The notes under the pieces were generated by a model. That model was not told where the DNA came from, searched no databases, and worked only from the letters and a program-made list of their open reading frames with translations. A program made the position numbers and the translations under genes. A stretch of DNA of 64,000 nt from Tautonia rosea (lineage in GTDB: Bacteria > Planctomycetota > Planctomycetia > Isosphaerales > Isosphaeraceae). The DNA is taken from contig NZ_JABBYO010000015.1 in NCBI RefSeq assembly GCF_012958305.1, positions 91,093 to 155,092 of the forward strand, read 5' to 3'. The first letter of the stretch is position 1, and each line of letters starts with the position of its first letter. Below, piece by piece: positions 17,778 through 26,314 of the stretch.

Positions 17778-18869
17778 TCACGAGCCGATAAGGTTTCGGA
17801 TCGCTTCTCGGGTGATCGGTCGAATGACTCCTCGTTCCGTGATGAAGGCGGTGATCAGTGCAGCCGGAGTGACGTCGAATGCCGGGTTGTAAACCTGGAT
17901 TCCTTCGGGAGCGGTGGCGTGACCAAATCCATGAGTGATCTCACGCGGGTCGCGTTGTTCGATCGGGATGGAGGAACCATCGGACAAGGTGAGGTCGAAA
18001 GTACTCGACGGCGCCGCAACGTAGAACGGGATATCGTGGGCACGAGCGGCCAGAGCGACCGAGTACGTGCCGATTTTGTTCGCGGTATCGCCGTTCGCGG
18101 CGATGCGGTCGGCACCGACGACGACGGCTTGAACACGACCTTCCTTCATGACCTGAGCGGCCATGTTATCGCAGATCAAGGTGACGGGAATACCGCGCCG
18201 CTGCAGCTCCCAGGCGGTCAGGCGAGCGCCCTGAAGCAGAGGTCGAGTTTCGTCTGCGAAGACATGAACAGACTTGCCTTGTTCGACTGCGGAAAAGATG
18301 ACGGCCAGTGCAGTCCCATAATCGGACGTGGCGAGGCCACCGGCGTTGCAGTGGGTGAGTACACCCTGGCCCGGACTGAGGAGCTCGGCCCCGAAGCGGC
18401 CAATGGATCGGCACATCGCTCGATCCTCATCCTGAATCGCTCGGGCTTCGGTGAGTATCCGTTCCAGTAGAGTATTGGGATCGGACGTGCGCGATGCCTC
18501 GGTCTCTGCGATACGGTCCATGCGGTCGAGCGCCCAGAAGAGATTGACCGCAGTAGGGCGACTGGTGCGCAAGGAAGTGGTGGCCTGCTTCAACGCTGAT
18601 CGGATCGAGTCCACCGAGTCGATCCCCTGACTTCGAGCGCCCAACAAGGCACCGAAGGCCGCGGCAATACCGATGGCCGGAGCGCCGCGAACCCGAAGCA
18701 TTTTAATCGCTTCCCAGACCTGGTCGACGTTCTTGCAATCAATGTGGACGAACGTTCCGGGCAGGAGGGTCTGGTCAATGAGACGGACAAAGCCGTCGTG
18801 GGCCGAACCGACCCAGCCAACGGTTTCGACCGTTGGTCTGAGATCGGCTTCGGTGGAATCGACGCTCAT
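17778..18869 (-). CDS. mtnA: S-methyl-5-thioribose-1-phosphate isomerase
   Basis: This 363-residue aldose-ketose isomerase acts in methionine salvage, converting 5-methylthioribose-1-phosphate to methylthioribulose-1-phosphate. Family hallmarks are IKMLRVRGAPAIGIAAAFG, GVLTHCNAGGLATSDYGTAL (with the catalytic Cys), VFADETRPLLQGARLTAWEL, and VVVGADRIAANGDTANKIGTY (with the catalytic Asp). Its length is slightly above the usual 340-350. The start codon overlaps the stop of the upstream 96-residue gene by ATGA, so the two are translationally coupled. It complements the sulfur assimilation genes upstream in the window. Confidence 0.95.
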   Translation of the reverse strand: MSVDSTEADLRPTVETVGWVGSAHDGFVRLIDQTLLPGTFVHIDCKNVDQVWEAIKMLRVRGAPAIGIAAAFGALLGARSQGIDSVDSIRSALKQATTSLRTSRPTAVNLFWALDRMDRIAETEASRTSDPNTLLERILTEARAIQDEDRAMCRSIGRFGAELLSPGQGVLTHCNAGGLATSDYGTALAVIFSAVEQGKSVHVFADETRPLLQGARLTAWELQRRGIPVTLICDNMAAQVMKEGRVQAVVVGADRIAANGDTANKIGTYSVALAARAHDIPFYVAAPSSTFDLTLSDGSSIPIEQRDPREITHGFGHATAPEGIQVYNPAFDVTPAALITAFITERGVIRPITREAIRNLIGS

Positions 18870-19156
18870 TCGTCGTCATCCTCGTCGTCTTCCTCGATCT
18901 CCTCGGGGTCGATCCAGGAGTAGAACTCGGAGTAGAGTTTCCAGATGGTTCGCATCGCCTTTTCGGACTCGTCACCCTTCAGTGGGCCGTGATCGCTACC
19001 ATAGCCGGCGACCCGGGCCGCGATCTCAAGGAGTTCCAGGTTCTGCTGACGCATCGAGAGGAAGATCTGCGTTCGGGCATCGGCCCCGAGTTCTTGCAAG
19101 AGTTCGGTAGCGTCGATCTCTTCGTGTTCAGCGTCGTGTTCGTGGCCGTTGTCCAT
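18866..19156 (-). CDS. small acidic conserved-looking protein upstream of mtnA
   Basis: A 96-residue, strongly acidic protein: helical in the middle (ELLQELGADARTQIFLSMRQ, NLELLEIAARVAG) and ending in a run of Asp/Glu (EEIEEDDEDDDE). I recognise no family. GGAG 8 nt before the ATG and the 4-nt overlap with mtnA support a real, coupled gene. It might be a regulator or partner of MtnA, but nothing in the sequence shows this. Confidence 0.7.
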   Translation of the reverse strand: MDNGHEHDAEHEEIDATELLQELGADARTQIFLSMRQQNLELLEIAARVAGYGSDHGPLKGDESEKAMRTIWKLYSEFYSWIDPEEIEEDDEDDDE

Positions 19157-19207
19157 GGTGGGGGCTCCGGAAGGAATGTCGGGGAGAGGAACGCGGATGG
19201 AATTGGG

Positions 19208-20320
19208 TCAGGCAGTGTTCGTCCAGGGAACGAACGGGAGATCGAACGTTTCCGCCACGGCTTGGTTGGTCACTTGGCCTGCGACAATGTTGATTCCCAG
19301 GGCGATTCCAGGGGACTGTTCCGCAACGGTTCGCCAGCCCTGGTTTGCGAGTTTCAAGGCATAAGGGAGTGTAACGTTGCAGAGGGCATACGTGCTTGTC
19401 CGGCCGACGGCGCCGGGCATGTTGGTGACGCAATAATGGACTACGTCATCGACCACGTAGGTCGGGTGGCGGTGCGTGGTGGGTCGACTGGTTTCGAAAC
19501 AGCCACCCTGATCGATTGCCACATCGACGACGACCGCGCCGGGTTTCATGCGACCGAGGTCGGCCCTTGTCACGAGTCGAGGGGCTCGGGCACCCGCTAT
19601 GAGGATGGCACCGATCACCAGATCGGCCCGTTCAATGGATTCTCGGATGGTGTGGCGGTCGGAATAAAGGGTGGTGACGTTCGGGGGCATGATATCGTCG
19701 AGGTAGCGGAGCCGATCGAGGTTAATGTCGAGGATGCGGACATTGGCCCCGAGGCCGGCAGCGACCTTCGCGGCGTTTGAACCGACAATCCCCCCCCCGA
19801 GGACGGCGACTTCCGCCGGAGCGACTCCGGGCACCCCGGCGAGGAGGATTCCCCGACCCTCCTGGGGGCGTTCGAGGAACTTGGCCCCTTGCTGAATGCT
19901 CATCCGGCCGGCGACCTCGCTCATTGGGGTGAGCAAGGGGAGATGCCCCCGGGCGTCGGCGATGGTTTCGTAAGCGATGGCTGTGATCTTGCTGTCGATC
20001 ACGGCGCGGGTCAGGGCTTCGTCGGCGGCGAAGTGAAAGTAGGTGAAGACGACCTGGCCGGATCGCATTTTCGGCCATTCGGCGGGTTGCGGTTCCTTGA
20101 CCTTCATCACAAGGTCTGCTCGCGACCAAATCTCCGAAGCGTTCGGGACGATGGTCGCGCCGACGTCTTCGTAGGCGGCGTCGAGCAAGCCACTACCCAG
20201 ACCCGCCCCGGACTCGATCAGGACCGAGTGACCGGCCGCAGTGAGTTCCTCTGCACCGACGGGAAGCAGGCCGACGCGGTATTCATCGTCCTTGATCTCT
20301 CGGGGCACCCCGATGATCAT
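19208..20320 (-). CDS. ald: alanine dehydrogenase
   Basis: This 370-residue NAD-dependent enzyme reversibly deaminates L-alanine to pyruvate and ammonia. The family N-terminus MIIGVPREIKDDEYRVGLLP starts at the ATG at 20320, although the frame extends to 20392. Visible features are VMKVKEPQ (substrate Lys74), TYFHFAAD (catalytic His96), the Rossmann GGGIVGSNAA (from residue 175), and the C-terminal TNMPGAVGRTSTYALCN. Length matches the family. It lies on the same strand as the mtnA pair but 51 nt away. Confidence 0.96.
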   Translation of the reverse strand: MIIGVPREIKDDEYRVGLLPVGAEELTAAGHSVLIESGAGLGSGLLDAAYEDVGATIVPNASEIWSRADLVMKVKEPQPAEWPKMRSGQVVFTYFHFAADEALTRAVIDSKITAIAYETIADARGHLPLLTPMSEVAGRMSIQQGAKFLERPQEGRGILLAGVPGVAPAEVAVLGGGIVGSNAAKVAAGLGANVRILDINLDRLRYLDDIMPPNVTTLYSDRHTIRESIERADLVIGAILIAGARAPRLVTRADLGRMKPGAVVVDVAIDQGGCFETSRPTTHRHPTYVVDDVVHYCVTNMPGAVGRTSTYALCNVTLPYALKLANQGWRTVAEQSPGIALGINIVAGQVTNQAVAETFDLPFVPWTNTA

Positions 20321-20448
20321 GTTGCGGCTCCGATGGGGATGCGGGCGAAGCGTTGATCCCCTATTCGACCAGAGCGCAGGGGAGGATCGCAAGCCGGGCG
20401 ATCAGGATGTCGCCCGGCCGAATCATTCAAGGGAAACACGACGAATGC

Positions 20449-20694
20449 TCAGGCCTGGGCTTTGGCCGCCTTGGGATTGCGGCGGTGGGCCTGATCCGCC
20501 CGCCAGTCGTCGAGGAGGGACTTGAGTTCTTCGAAGGTGACTCCGCCGTGATCGTCACCGGACTCCCAGCGCTTCATGAGTTCGCGGTGCCGATCGCGCA
20601 GAGGGCCCCGGGGAAGGAACCGGCCCTTGAACTTCTTGAGGACCTTCAGGCGAGGATCGGGAGCAGGGCGGTCGTCGGTGTCTGGCGCGGCCAT
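20449..20694 (-). CDS. small basic hypothetical protein
   Basis: An 81-residue frame starts MAAPDTDDRPAPDPRLKVLK, has a basic core (KKFKGRFLPRGPLRDRHRELMKRW) and ends KAAKAQA. The frame is open much further upstream, but this ATG gives a compact protein. No family is recognised. It sits between ald and the Gfo/Idh gene on the same strand. Confidence 0.55.
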   Translation of the reverse strand: MAAPDTDDRPAPDPRLKVLKKFKGRFLPRGPLRDRHRELMKRWESGDDHGGVTFEELKSLLDDWRADQAHRRNPKAAKAQA

Positions 20695-20851
20695 GGGTCG
20701 AGTCCGTATCGGAGGGAGAACGATCCCAGCCGCGCCGGAGCGCGGCCGTTGAAGACTTAAATCATACCGATGGACGATCGTCCGCTTCAAGGCGAAGCCT
20801 GAGCACGCGAGCGGAAGAATTGCCGCGTGATGGACGATCGGGGTGGTGGAA

Positions 20852-22018
20852 TCAAACCCTTGGGGATCGGGATGGGTTGCCGGGCCCTCTGAGTTTCCAG
20901 AGTTTTGGGCCAGAGAGTGCAGGGCGGGACTCGGCGGCGGCGGAGGAGGTACGAAGATGGGGAGCGCCCGGCACTTCGGTTCCCGCATCGAGCCGGTAGG
21001 ATCGCAGGCCGTGAAGGACCTGTTCCGCGACGCGGAGAGCCTCGAGAGCTTCGGTTCCCGGAACTCGCGGAGCATGTCCGAATCGGACGGCGTGAACGAA
21101 GTCGGTCAGCTCCGCCGTAAGTTGATCGACGGGCGCAGGCGGGGCAATCTGCTCGACCTGCAGAACGTTACCGAACAGGTGGTCGCGGATGGCGTCGGGA
21201 CGGGAGAGATCGACGCCGTCGAGGTTCATCTCACCGCGGCGGAGGGATTCGGACGGTCGGACGAGGGTTGCCTGTCGTGAGGCAAAATCGATCGATGCGT
21301 AGCCTTCCGCACCCCAGAGCCGCATCCGACGGGAAGCCTGGAAGCTGGCTCGGCTGGCAGCGATGTCGGCGATGCAGCCGTCTTCGAATTCAAGGCGGGC
21401 CTGGGCCAGGTCTTCATGTCCACCGAACACGGGAGTCCCCAGAGCCGAGACTGCCAAAACCGGAGATTTAACGAGTGAGAGAATGAGGTCGATGTCATGG
21501 ATCATCAGGTCGAGCACAGCGCCGACGTCGGTGGATCGAAAGGTATAAATTCCCAGGCGCTCTGCGTCGAGGTATCGAGGCCGAGGGCAGCGGTCGACCG
21601 CGGATTCCCAGATGGGGTTGAAGCGTTCAATGTGGCCGACGGCCAGGACCGCGCCAGATTTCCTGGCCAGTTCCACCAGATCGCGGCCTTCGGCGGCGCT
21701 TGATGCCAGCGGTTTCTCGACCAGGGCATGGATGCCTCGGGAGAGGAACGCGCCGGCGACCTCATGGTGTAGGCTCGTCGGCACGGCGACTGAGATGGCG
21801 TCGACCCGGTCGAGAAGTTCTCGATAGTCGTCGAAGGCCGAGGCACCGAGCGGCCCAGCGACTGCGAGGGCCTGCTCGGTCCGCACATCGGCCACACCGA
21901 CGAGATGGACCCCGTCAATTCCGGAGAGGATTCGGGCATGATGTCTGCCGAGATGCCCCACTCCCACGACTCCGACCCGCAACCGATCCTTGGTCGTCAC
22001 CTTCCGCTCCTTCTTCAA
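20852..22018 (-). CDS. Gfo/Idh/MocA-family oxidoreductase in the lipid A cluster
   Basis: This 388-residue NAD(P)-dependent sugar oxidoreductase has a Rossmann motif GVVGVGHLGRHHARI (about residues 16-30), the family dinucleotide/catalytic segment HALVEKPLA, and LDLMIHDIDLILSL, which holds the conserved His. Position next to lpxA is typical of GnnA, the UDP-GlcNAc 3-dehydrogenase that, with the aminotransferase GnnB, makes UDP-GlcNAc3N for amide-linked lipid A in Leptospira and Acidithiobacillus. That assignment is inference: no gnnB-like gene is in the window. The Pro/Arg-rich C-terminus beyond about residue 345 looks unstructured. Confidence 0.85.
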   Translation of the reverse strand: MKKERKVTTKDRLRVGVVGVGHLGRHHARILSGIDGVHLVGVADVRTEQALAVAGPLGASAFDDYRELLDRVDAISVAVPTSLHHEVAGAFLSRGIHALVEKPLASSAAEGRDLVELARKSGAVLAVGHIERFNPIWESAVDRCPRPRYLDAERLGIYTFRSTDVGAVLDLMIHDIDLILSLVKSPVLAVSALGTPVFGGHEDLAQARLEFEDGCIADIAASRASFQASRRMRLWGAEGYASIDFASRQATLVRPSESLRRGEMNLDGVDLSRPDAIRDHLFGNVLQVEQIAPPAPVDQLTAELTDFVHAVRFGHAPRVPGTEALEALRVAEQVLHGLRSYRLDAGTEVPGAPHLRTSSAAAESRPALSGPKLWKLRGPGNPSRSPRV

Positions 22019-22055
22019 GCCATCCGGGCGGTTCGCCGTGTGGCGTTGCGATCAA

Positions 22056-22898
22056 TCAACCTGTGGAATGTTCACTGCGGCTGAGTGCCGCTCCTGCGGT
22101 GTCCGGGAGTCGTCGGAGCGCCTCTCGGGCCCGGCCGTGGCGTCCGGAACGTTGGGCGTGGAGTGATTCCAGAAGGCGGATCACCTGGGGAGTCATCTGG
22201 CCGAGATCGACCAAACGGTTGGCCGCGGCGTTCAGATCGAGCCCGGCTCGATAGATCAGGCGGTGCGCTTCGCGAAGCGATCGGATCGCAGGTCGGGAAA
22301 ACCCCTGACGTTTCAGGCCGATGAGGTTGATGGATCGGACCTTCGAGGGCGCTCCATCGACGAGCAAATAGCGGGGTACGTCGCGGAAAATCCGAGCTGG
22401 CCCCCCTGCAAAGGCGTGTTCGCCGACGGTCGCGGCTGGATGAACATCGACACCAGCGGTGAGCTGAGCAAAGGATTCGATTCCAGCCCTGAGGCCTACT
22501 CGGACTCCGGCCCCGAGCACGACATCGTTTTCGATCCAAGCGTCGCCAGCGATGGCCACGTGAGGGCCGAGGAGATTTCGAGAGCCGATTCGGGTGCCAG
22601 CCTCGATCCCTGATCCGCCCTCGATCGAAGCCCCTTCGCGAATCGTGTTCTCACTACCGATCTCGACCCGACTGATCGATCCGGCCGCGAAGGGATCAGT
22701 TCCGATCACCGTGAAGGGGCCGATCCGATTGTGTTCACCCATGCGAACGATGCCGAGCAGGCAAACGTGGGAAATCAGCCGGGTTCCCGAGCCGAGTCTG
22801 ACATCGGGACCGACCACGCAGTAGGGACCGATCTCGACGTCGTCGGCCAGTTCGGCACCTGGGTCGACCGTTGCGGTGTCGGCGATTCGAATCGCCAT
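22056..22898 (-). CDS. lpxA: acyl-[ACP]-UDP-N-acetylglucosamine O-acyltransferase
   Basis: LpxA starts lipid A synthesis by moving a 3-hydroxyacyl chain onto UDP-GlcNAc (or its 3-amino analogue). The 280-residue product shows hexapeptide-repeat left-handed beta-helix sequence (VDPGAELADDVEIGPYCVVGPDVRLG and onward), the catalytic His region LLGPHVAIAGDAWIEN, the family ASIEGGSG/ENTIREG region, and the C-terminal helical part with NLIGLKRQGFS. GGAGG about 8 nt upstream selects the ATG at 22898 over the nearer ATG at 22904. It lies between the Gfo/Idh gene and lpxC-fabZ on the same strand. Confidence 0.93.
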   Translation of the reverse strand: MAIRIADTATVDPGAELADDVEIGPYCVVGPDVRLGSGTRLISHVCLLGIVRMGEHNRIGPFTVIGTDPFAAGSISRVEIGSENTIREGASIEGGSGIEAGTRIGSRNLLGPHVAIAGDAWIENDVVLGAGVRVGLRAGIESFAQLTAGVDVHPAATVGEHAFAGGPARIFRDVPRYLLVDGAPSKVRSINLIGLKRQGFSRPAIRSLREAHRLIYRAGLDLNAAANRLVDLGQMTPQVIRLLESLHAQRSGRHGRAREALRRLPDTAGAALSRSEHSTG

Positions 22899-23001
22899 GA
22901 GCATTCCCTCCCTGGAACGCATTCTCGGTCGAGGAGCGAGAGCCGGATCGAGCATGTGATCCTTGCCCGCCGACCACCCCGCTCAGTTTGCTCCTCAAGG
23001 A

Positions 23002-24354
23002 TCAGGCCGCGACCTGATCAGATGGCAGCACGGCAAATCGCAATCGGGCCTCGGCGGCAATATGATCGCCGATCCGGGCAACGCCGTGAGCCTCGGCCAT
23101 CTTAGATCGAGCGCGGAAACGGTCAATTTCCAGGACGAGTTGATCGCCGGGAACGACCTGTCGACGAATCTTCACATCGTCGATCGAGACAATCATGGCC
23201 ATGTGTCGATCGGGGTCGAAGCGGTGGCTGATGAGGATGCCGGCGGCCTGAGCCATAGCTTCGAGAATCATCACACCGGGCATGACCGGTCGATCGGGCC
23301 AGTGACCCGGAAAGAACGGTTCATTGAAGGTGACATTCTTCAATGCTTTGAGCGTTCGGCCCGGATCGATCGACAGAACGCGGTCGAGCAGCAGAAACGG
23401 ATAACGGTGGGGCATCAATCGCATGATTGCCCCGATGTCCATTGCAGGTGAAGCGGTGGCCAGCGTGCAGCAGTCGTGATCCGGCTCCGGTTCCGAGGAT
23501 ACTGAGTCGGCCGCAAGCAATGCTCGGGCGAGCTCGACATTCAACGAATGACCGGAACGATGAGCGACAACATGACCGACCAGATCCTTGCCGATGAGGG
23601 CAAGATCACCGATCACATCGAGCAATTTATGCCGTGCACACTCATCGGTGAACCGAAGGGAATTACCGATCGGACCATCATCTGCAAAGATCAGGAGGTC
23701 GGCCTCACTGGTTCGGGAACCAACGCCTGCGGCGCGAAGTGCCTCAGCCTCGGCGGAAAGGAGGAAGGTCCGGGCCGGAGCGATTTGGCGAAGGAAGAGT
23801 TCGGGAGTCGGCTCAGCGAAAAAGGCCTGAGCGGGGATCGGTGAACCGCTGCCGTAGTCGAGCTGGTAGGAAAGGACGAGCCGATCGGGCTCTCCTGGAT
23901 AGGCGGTCACCGAAGCCTTGCCGTCTCGGACCGTGATGGGACGGTCGATCACGAGTACCTCTCGGGGACGATCTTGCTCGATCGCCCCGGCTGAGGCAAG
24001 ACTACGGGCAAAGGCAAGCGAAGAGCCGTCCATGCCTGGCGTTTCGGGGGCGTCGAGCTCGACCGTGCAATTATCGATTTGGAGCCCGGCAAGGGCAGCC
24101 ATGATGTGCTCGACCATTTCGACGACCGCCTCGCCCCGCCGGAGGGCGGTTCGGCGCTCTCGCGGTTCGACGTAGGTTGCAAGGGCCGGCACGAAAGGCC
24201 GGTCAGGAAGATCAACCCGAACGAAGCGGATGCCGGAATCGGCGTCGGCTGGTCGGAACCGGACGGTGACGTCTGATCCCAGAAGGTAGCCAATGCCCCG
24301 GACCTCGGCGTCTCGGGCAATCGTCCGCTGCGGTCGCGATCCTCGGGTGGTCAT
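23002..24354 (-). CDS. bifunctional LpxC deacetylase / FabZ dehydratase
   Basis: This 450-residue fusion has two parts. The N-terminal part (about 1-290) is LpxC, the zinc UDP-3-O-acyl-GlcNAc deacetylase, with ligands His83 (VEHIMAAL), His242 and Asp246 (ARHKLLDVIGD) and catalytic His269. The C-terminal part (about 305-450) is FabZ, the 3-hydroxyacyl-ACP dehydratase, with PHRYPFLLLDR, His351 in FPGHW and Glu365 in GVMILEAMAQ. LpxC-FabZ fusions are known in Bacteroidetes and some other groups; one protein thus serves the committed lipid A step and the competing fatty acid pathway. Start ATG 24354 matches the LpxC N-terminus; a GTG at 24414 is a possible longer start. Confidence 0.95.
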   Translation of the reverse strand: MTTRGSRPQRTIARDAEVRGIGYLLGSDVTVRFRPADADSGIRFVRVDLPDRPFVPALATYVEPRERRTALRRGEAVVEMVEHIMAALAGLQIDNCTVELDAPETPGMDGSSLAFARSLASAGAIEQDRPREVLVIDRPITVRDGKASVTAYPGEPDRLVLSYQLDYGSGSPIPAQAFFAEPTPELFLRQIAPARTFLLSAEAEALRAAGVGSRTSEADLLIFADDGPIGNSLRFTDECARHKLLDVIGDLALIGKDLVGHVVAHRSGHSLNVELARALLAADSVSSEPEPDHDCCTLATASPAMDIGAIMRLMPHRYPFLLLDRVLSIDPGRTLKALKNVTFNEPFFPGHWPDRPVMPGVMILEAMAQAAGILISHRFDPDRHMAMIVSIDDVKIRRQVVPGDQLVLEIDRFRARSKMAEAHGVARIGDHIAAEARLRFAVLPSDQVAA

Positions 24355-24537
24355 GCCGGCCTGATCTTTCCTTGATCGAGTGAGCCCGTCAGTTCGATCG
24401 GCACCACCGGGCACAGGAAGGGAGGGCGACCGGTGCGGGTCGGTCCGAGGTTTCCTGGTAAGACATCAATCAGCAAGGAGCAGAGGGGGCGAGAATCAAC
24501 TCGTGAACCTGTGACTCTCGACCCCGAACGATTTGAC

Positions 24538-25278
24538 TCAGTTTCCACCTGCTGCTGGGGACGCAGTTGGAGTTCCAGCAGCAGGTGCGGCCGCGCCCTG
24601 CTGTGCCTGTGCCTTGCGCTGCTTGTGATAGGCGTTGAGTGTGGTCACGACCTGGTCGGTGATGTCGGCCGTGGGGTCGTTCCAGACGACGTTTCGAGCG
24701 ACGGCAGCCATCACATCGTTCGGATTCTCACCATTAATTTTGTCATTGGAGCCGATCTGAACCACGAACGTCACACCGCGCTTCTTGGCAATGAAATCGA
24801 CGACGTAACGAATGTCGTTGTAAATTTCGGCGACCGCGTTCGACTCCCGGATCGTGAAGTCGGCGGCGATCTTCTGCTTCTGGGCCTCGAACTTGGCCTG
24901 GGTGTCGGCGAGGAGGTCGCTGAATTTCTGGTAGTCGGGAGTGCCCACGCCGAAAGAGTCACGCTTTTCGGCATAGCCTTTCGCTTCGGCGAGGAGCAAT
25001 TCAAGCTCCTTCTGCTTCTGCATGGCCTCGGCCTTGAACTTCTCGCTCGACTCCTTGTAACGGTCATATTCGTTAATGACCCGTTCCATGTCGATTCCGG
25101 CGATCACGGCGGGAGCCATGGCGACGGCCGCGGATCGGGCGGGTTGGCCGGCGTCGGGGGTAGCTGTGCGCTGGACCTGGGGGTCGGGCTGCTGGCCGAG
25201 GATCGGATGGACGGTCAGGCCAAGCATCCCCAGCAGACCGAAACCAGCGAGAGCAACCGCACGGGTCTGAATCGGCAT
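24538..25278 (-). CDS. OmpH/Skp-family periplasmic chaperone
   Basis: This 246-residue exported protein has a signal peptide (about 1-29, ending LGQQ), a short Pro/Ala linker, then a helical coiled-coil segment (MERVINEYDRYKESSEKFKAE... through ..AQKQKIAADFTIRE) typical of OmpH/Skp, which escorts unfolded outer-membrane proteins. The C-terminal tail is Ala/Pro/Gln-rich. GGAAGGAG precedes the ATG at 25278 at good spacing, although the frame is open upstream. Skp commonly neighbours lpx/fabZ genes, as here, linking the block to outer-membrane biogenesis. Confidence 0.88.
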   Translation of the reverse strand: MPIQTRAVALAGFGLLGMLGLTVHPILGQQPDPQVQRTATPDAGQPARSAAVAMAPAVIAGIDMERVINEYDRYKESSEKFKAEAMQKQKELELLLAEAKGYAEKRDSFGVGTPDYQKFSDLLADTQAKFEAQKQKIAADFTIRESNAVAEIYNDIRYVVDFIAKKRGVTFVVQIGSNDKINGENPNDVMAAVARNVVWNDPTADITDQVVTTLNAYHKQRKAQAQQGAAAPAAGTPTASPAAGGN

Positions 25279-25546
25279 CGGATCGGCTCCTTCCTCAAAT
25301 GTCCGGGGGGTCGATGGACCGATACCAAAGTATCTCAGTATCGCGTGACGACCAAACCCGCTCCTGCTCAGTGAGCCCCCGCGCATCCGAGCACGGGACG
25401 GCCGTCCTCGGCTCGACAGAAGCACTGCGAGCCGGTTGGGCGAGACTCGAACAAGGCGTGATTTTGCATCGAGTCGCAAATGGGGTCAAGACGAACCGCC
25501 GGCTCCAAATCGCCGGCGGGTTGCACACCAGGATCTGGATAAGGAA

Positions 25547-25945
25547 TCAATCCACGGTGAGTTGGAATCGGTGGAATCTGATCTTACGCGGGATGCGACC
25601 CGCATTCGAAAACAGCTGCGTCAACAGTTCGCCGAACTGATCTGCTCGAACGCTGTAGAAGTTGTGTTTTCCCTCTCGGCGCGACTCGATCAATCCCGAG
25701 ACGCGAAGCAGAGCAAGATGATGGCTCACCGCCGGTTGGCTTTGTCCAAGGCGGTTGCAGAGATCGGTCACGTGCAGTTCACCGCTCCGAGCAAGGTAGA
25801 GCAAAATTCGGAGGCGGGTCTCGTCGCTCATTAGCTTGAAGACCTGAGCCAGTTCCCGGACCGACTGGTCGGAAACCGGTGGAAGGATTTCGACCGCGGC
25901 AACTCCGTTCGTGCCGTCGATCGCCTTGGTGCTTTTTCGAGCCAT
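25547..25945 (-). CDS. ArsR/SmtB-family winged-helix regulator
   Basis: This 132-residue regulator has the ArsR core LAQVFKLMSDETRLRILLYLARSGELHVTDLCNRLGQSQPAVSHHLALLRVSGLIESRREGKHNFYSV. The recognition helix is QSQPAVSHHLALL. The metal-sensing ELCVCD motif is ELHVTDLC here, so the classic two-Cys site is not kept; ligand unknown. It is preceded by a 370-nt gap and followed on the same strand by ompH, 268 nt away, so it is probably independent. Confidence 0.92.
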   Translation of the reverse strand: MARKSTKAIDGTNGVAAVEILPPVSDQSVRELAQVFKLMSDETRLRILLYLARSGELHVTDLCNRLGQSQPAVSHHLALLRVSGLIESRREGKHNFYSVRADQFGELLTQLFSNAGRIPRKIRFHRFQLTVD

Positions 25946-26314
25946 GGTTGGAAAGTCCGATTCTTCGGTAATGCGATGTTAACCCATTGGTCCGTTCAGG
26001 AACTGATCGACCCGGAGCGCCGGAGACGGTCGCCTTCAGCCGGAGAATGGGTTCTCCCCGACCGATGCATCAGGACGAACAGGTAGCGAGCAAGTCTTGT
26101 ACCGATCAGCTAGAGAAAGAGGATTTCCAAAGGAGGGCTAGCTGACGGTACTCCTGGAGTGAGGGGCTGAGCGATAGTCGCACATCCCGACACCAGAGTG
26201 TCTGCACACATCCTACACGGCTCATGCGATCCAGACAAGTGTTTTCACGTCATTCGATCCATCGAATTGATGTGAAGATGACCTCGATGGGATGGTGTTG
26301 CTTGAATGCTTTAA
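25946..26314. other. gene-free interval upstream of the ArsR gene
   Basis: This 369-nt stretch lies between the end of dapA and the start of the ArsR-family gene (both minus strand). It must hold the ArsR promoter. I found no convincing gene, hairpin or operator. Confidence 0.4.
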
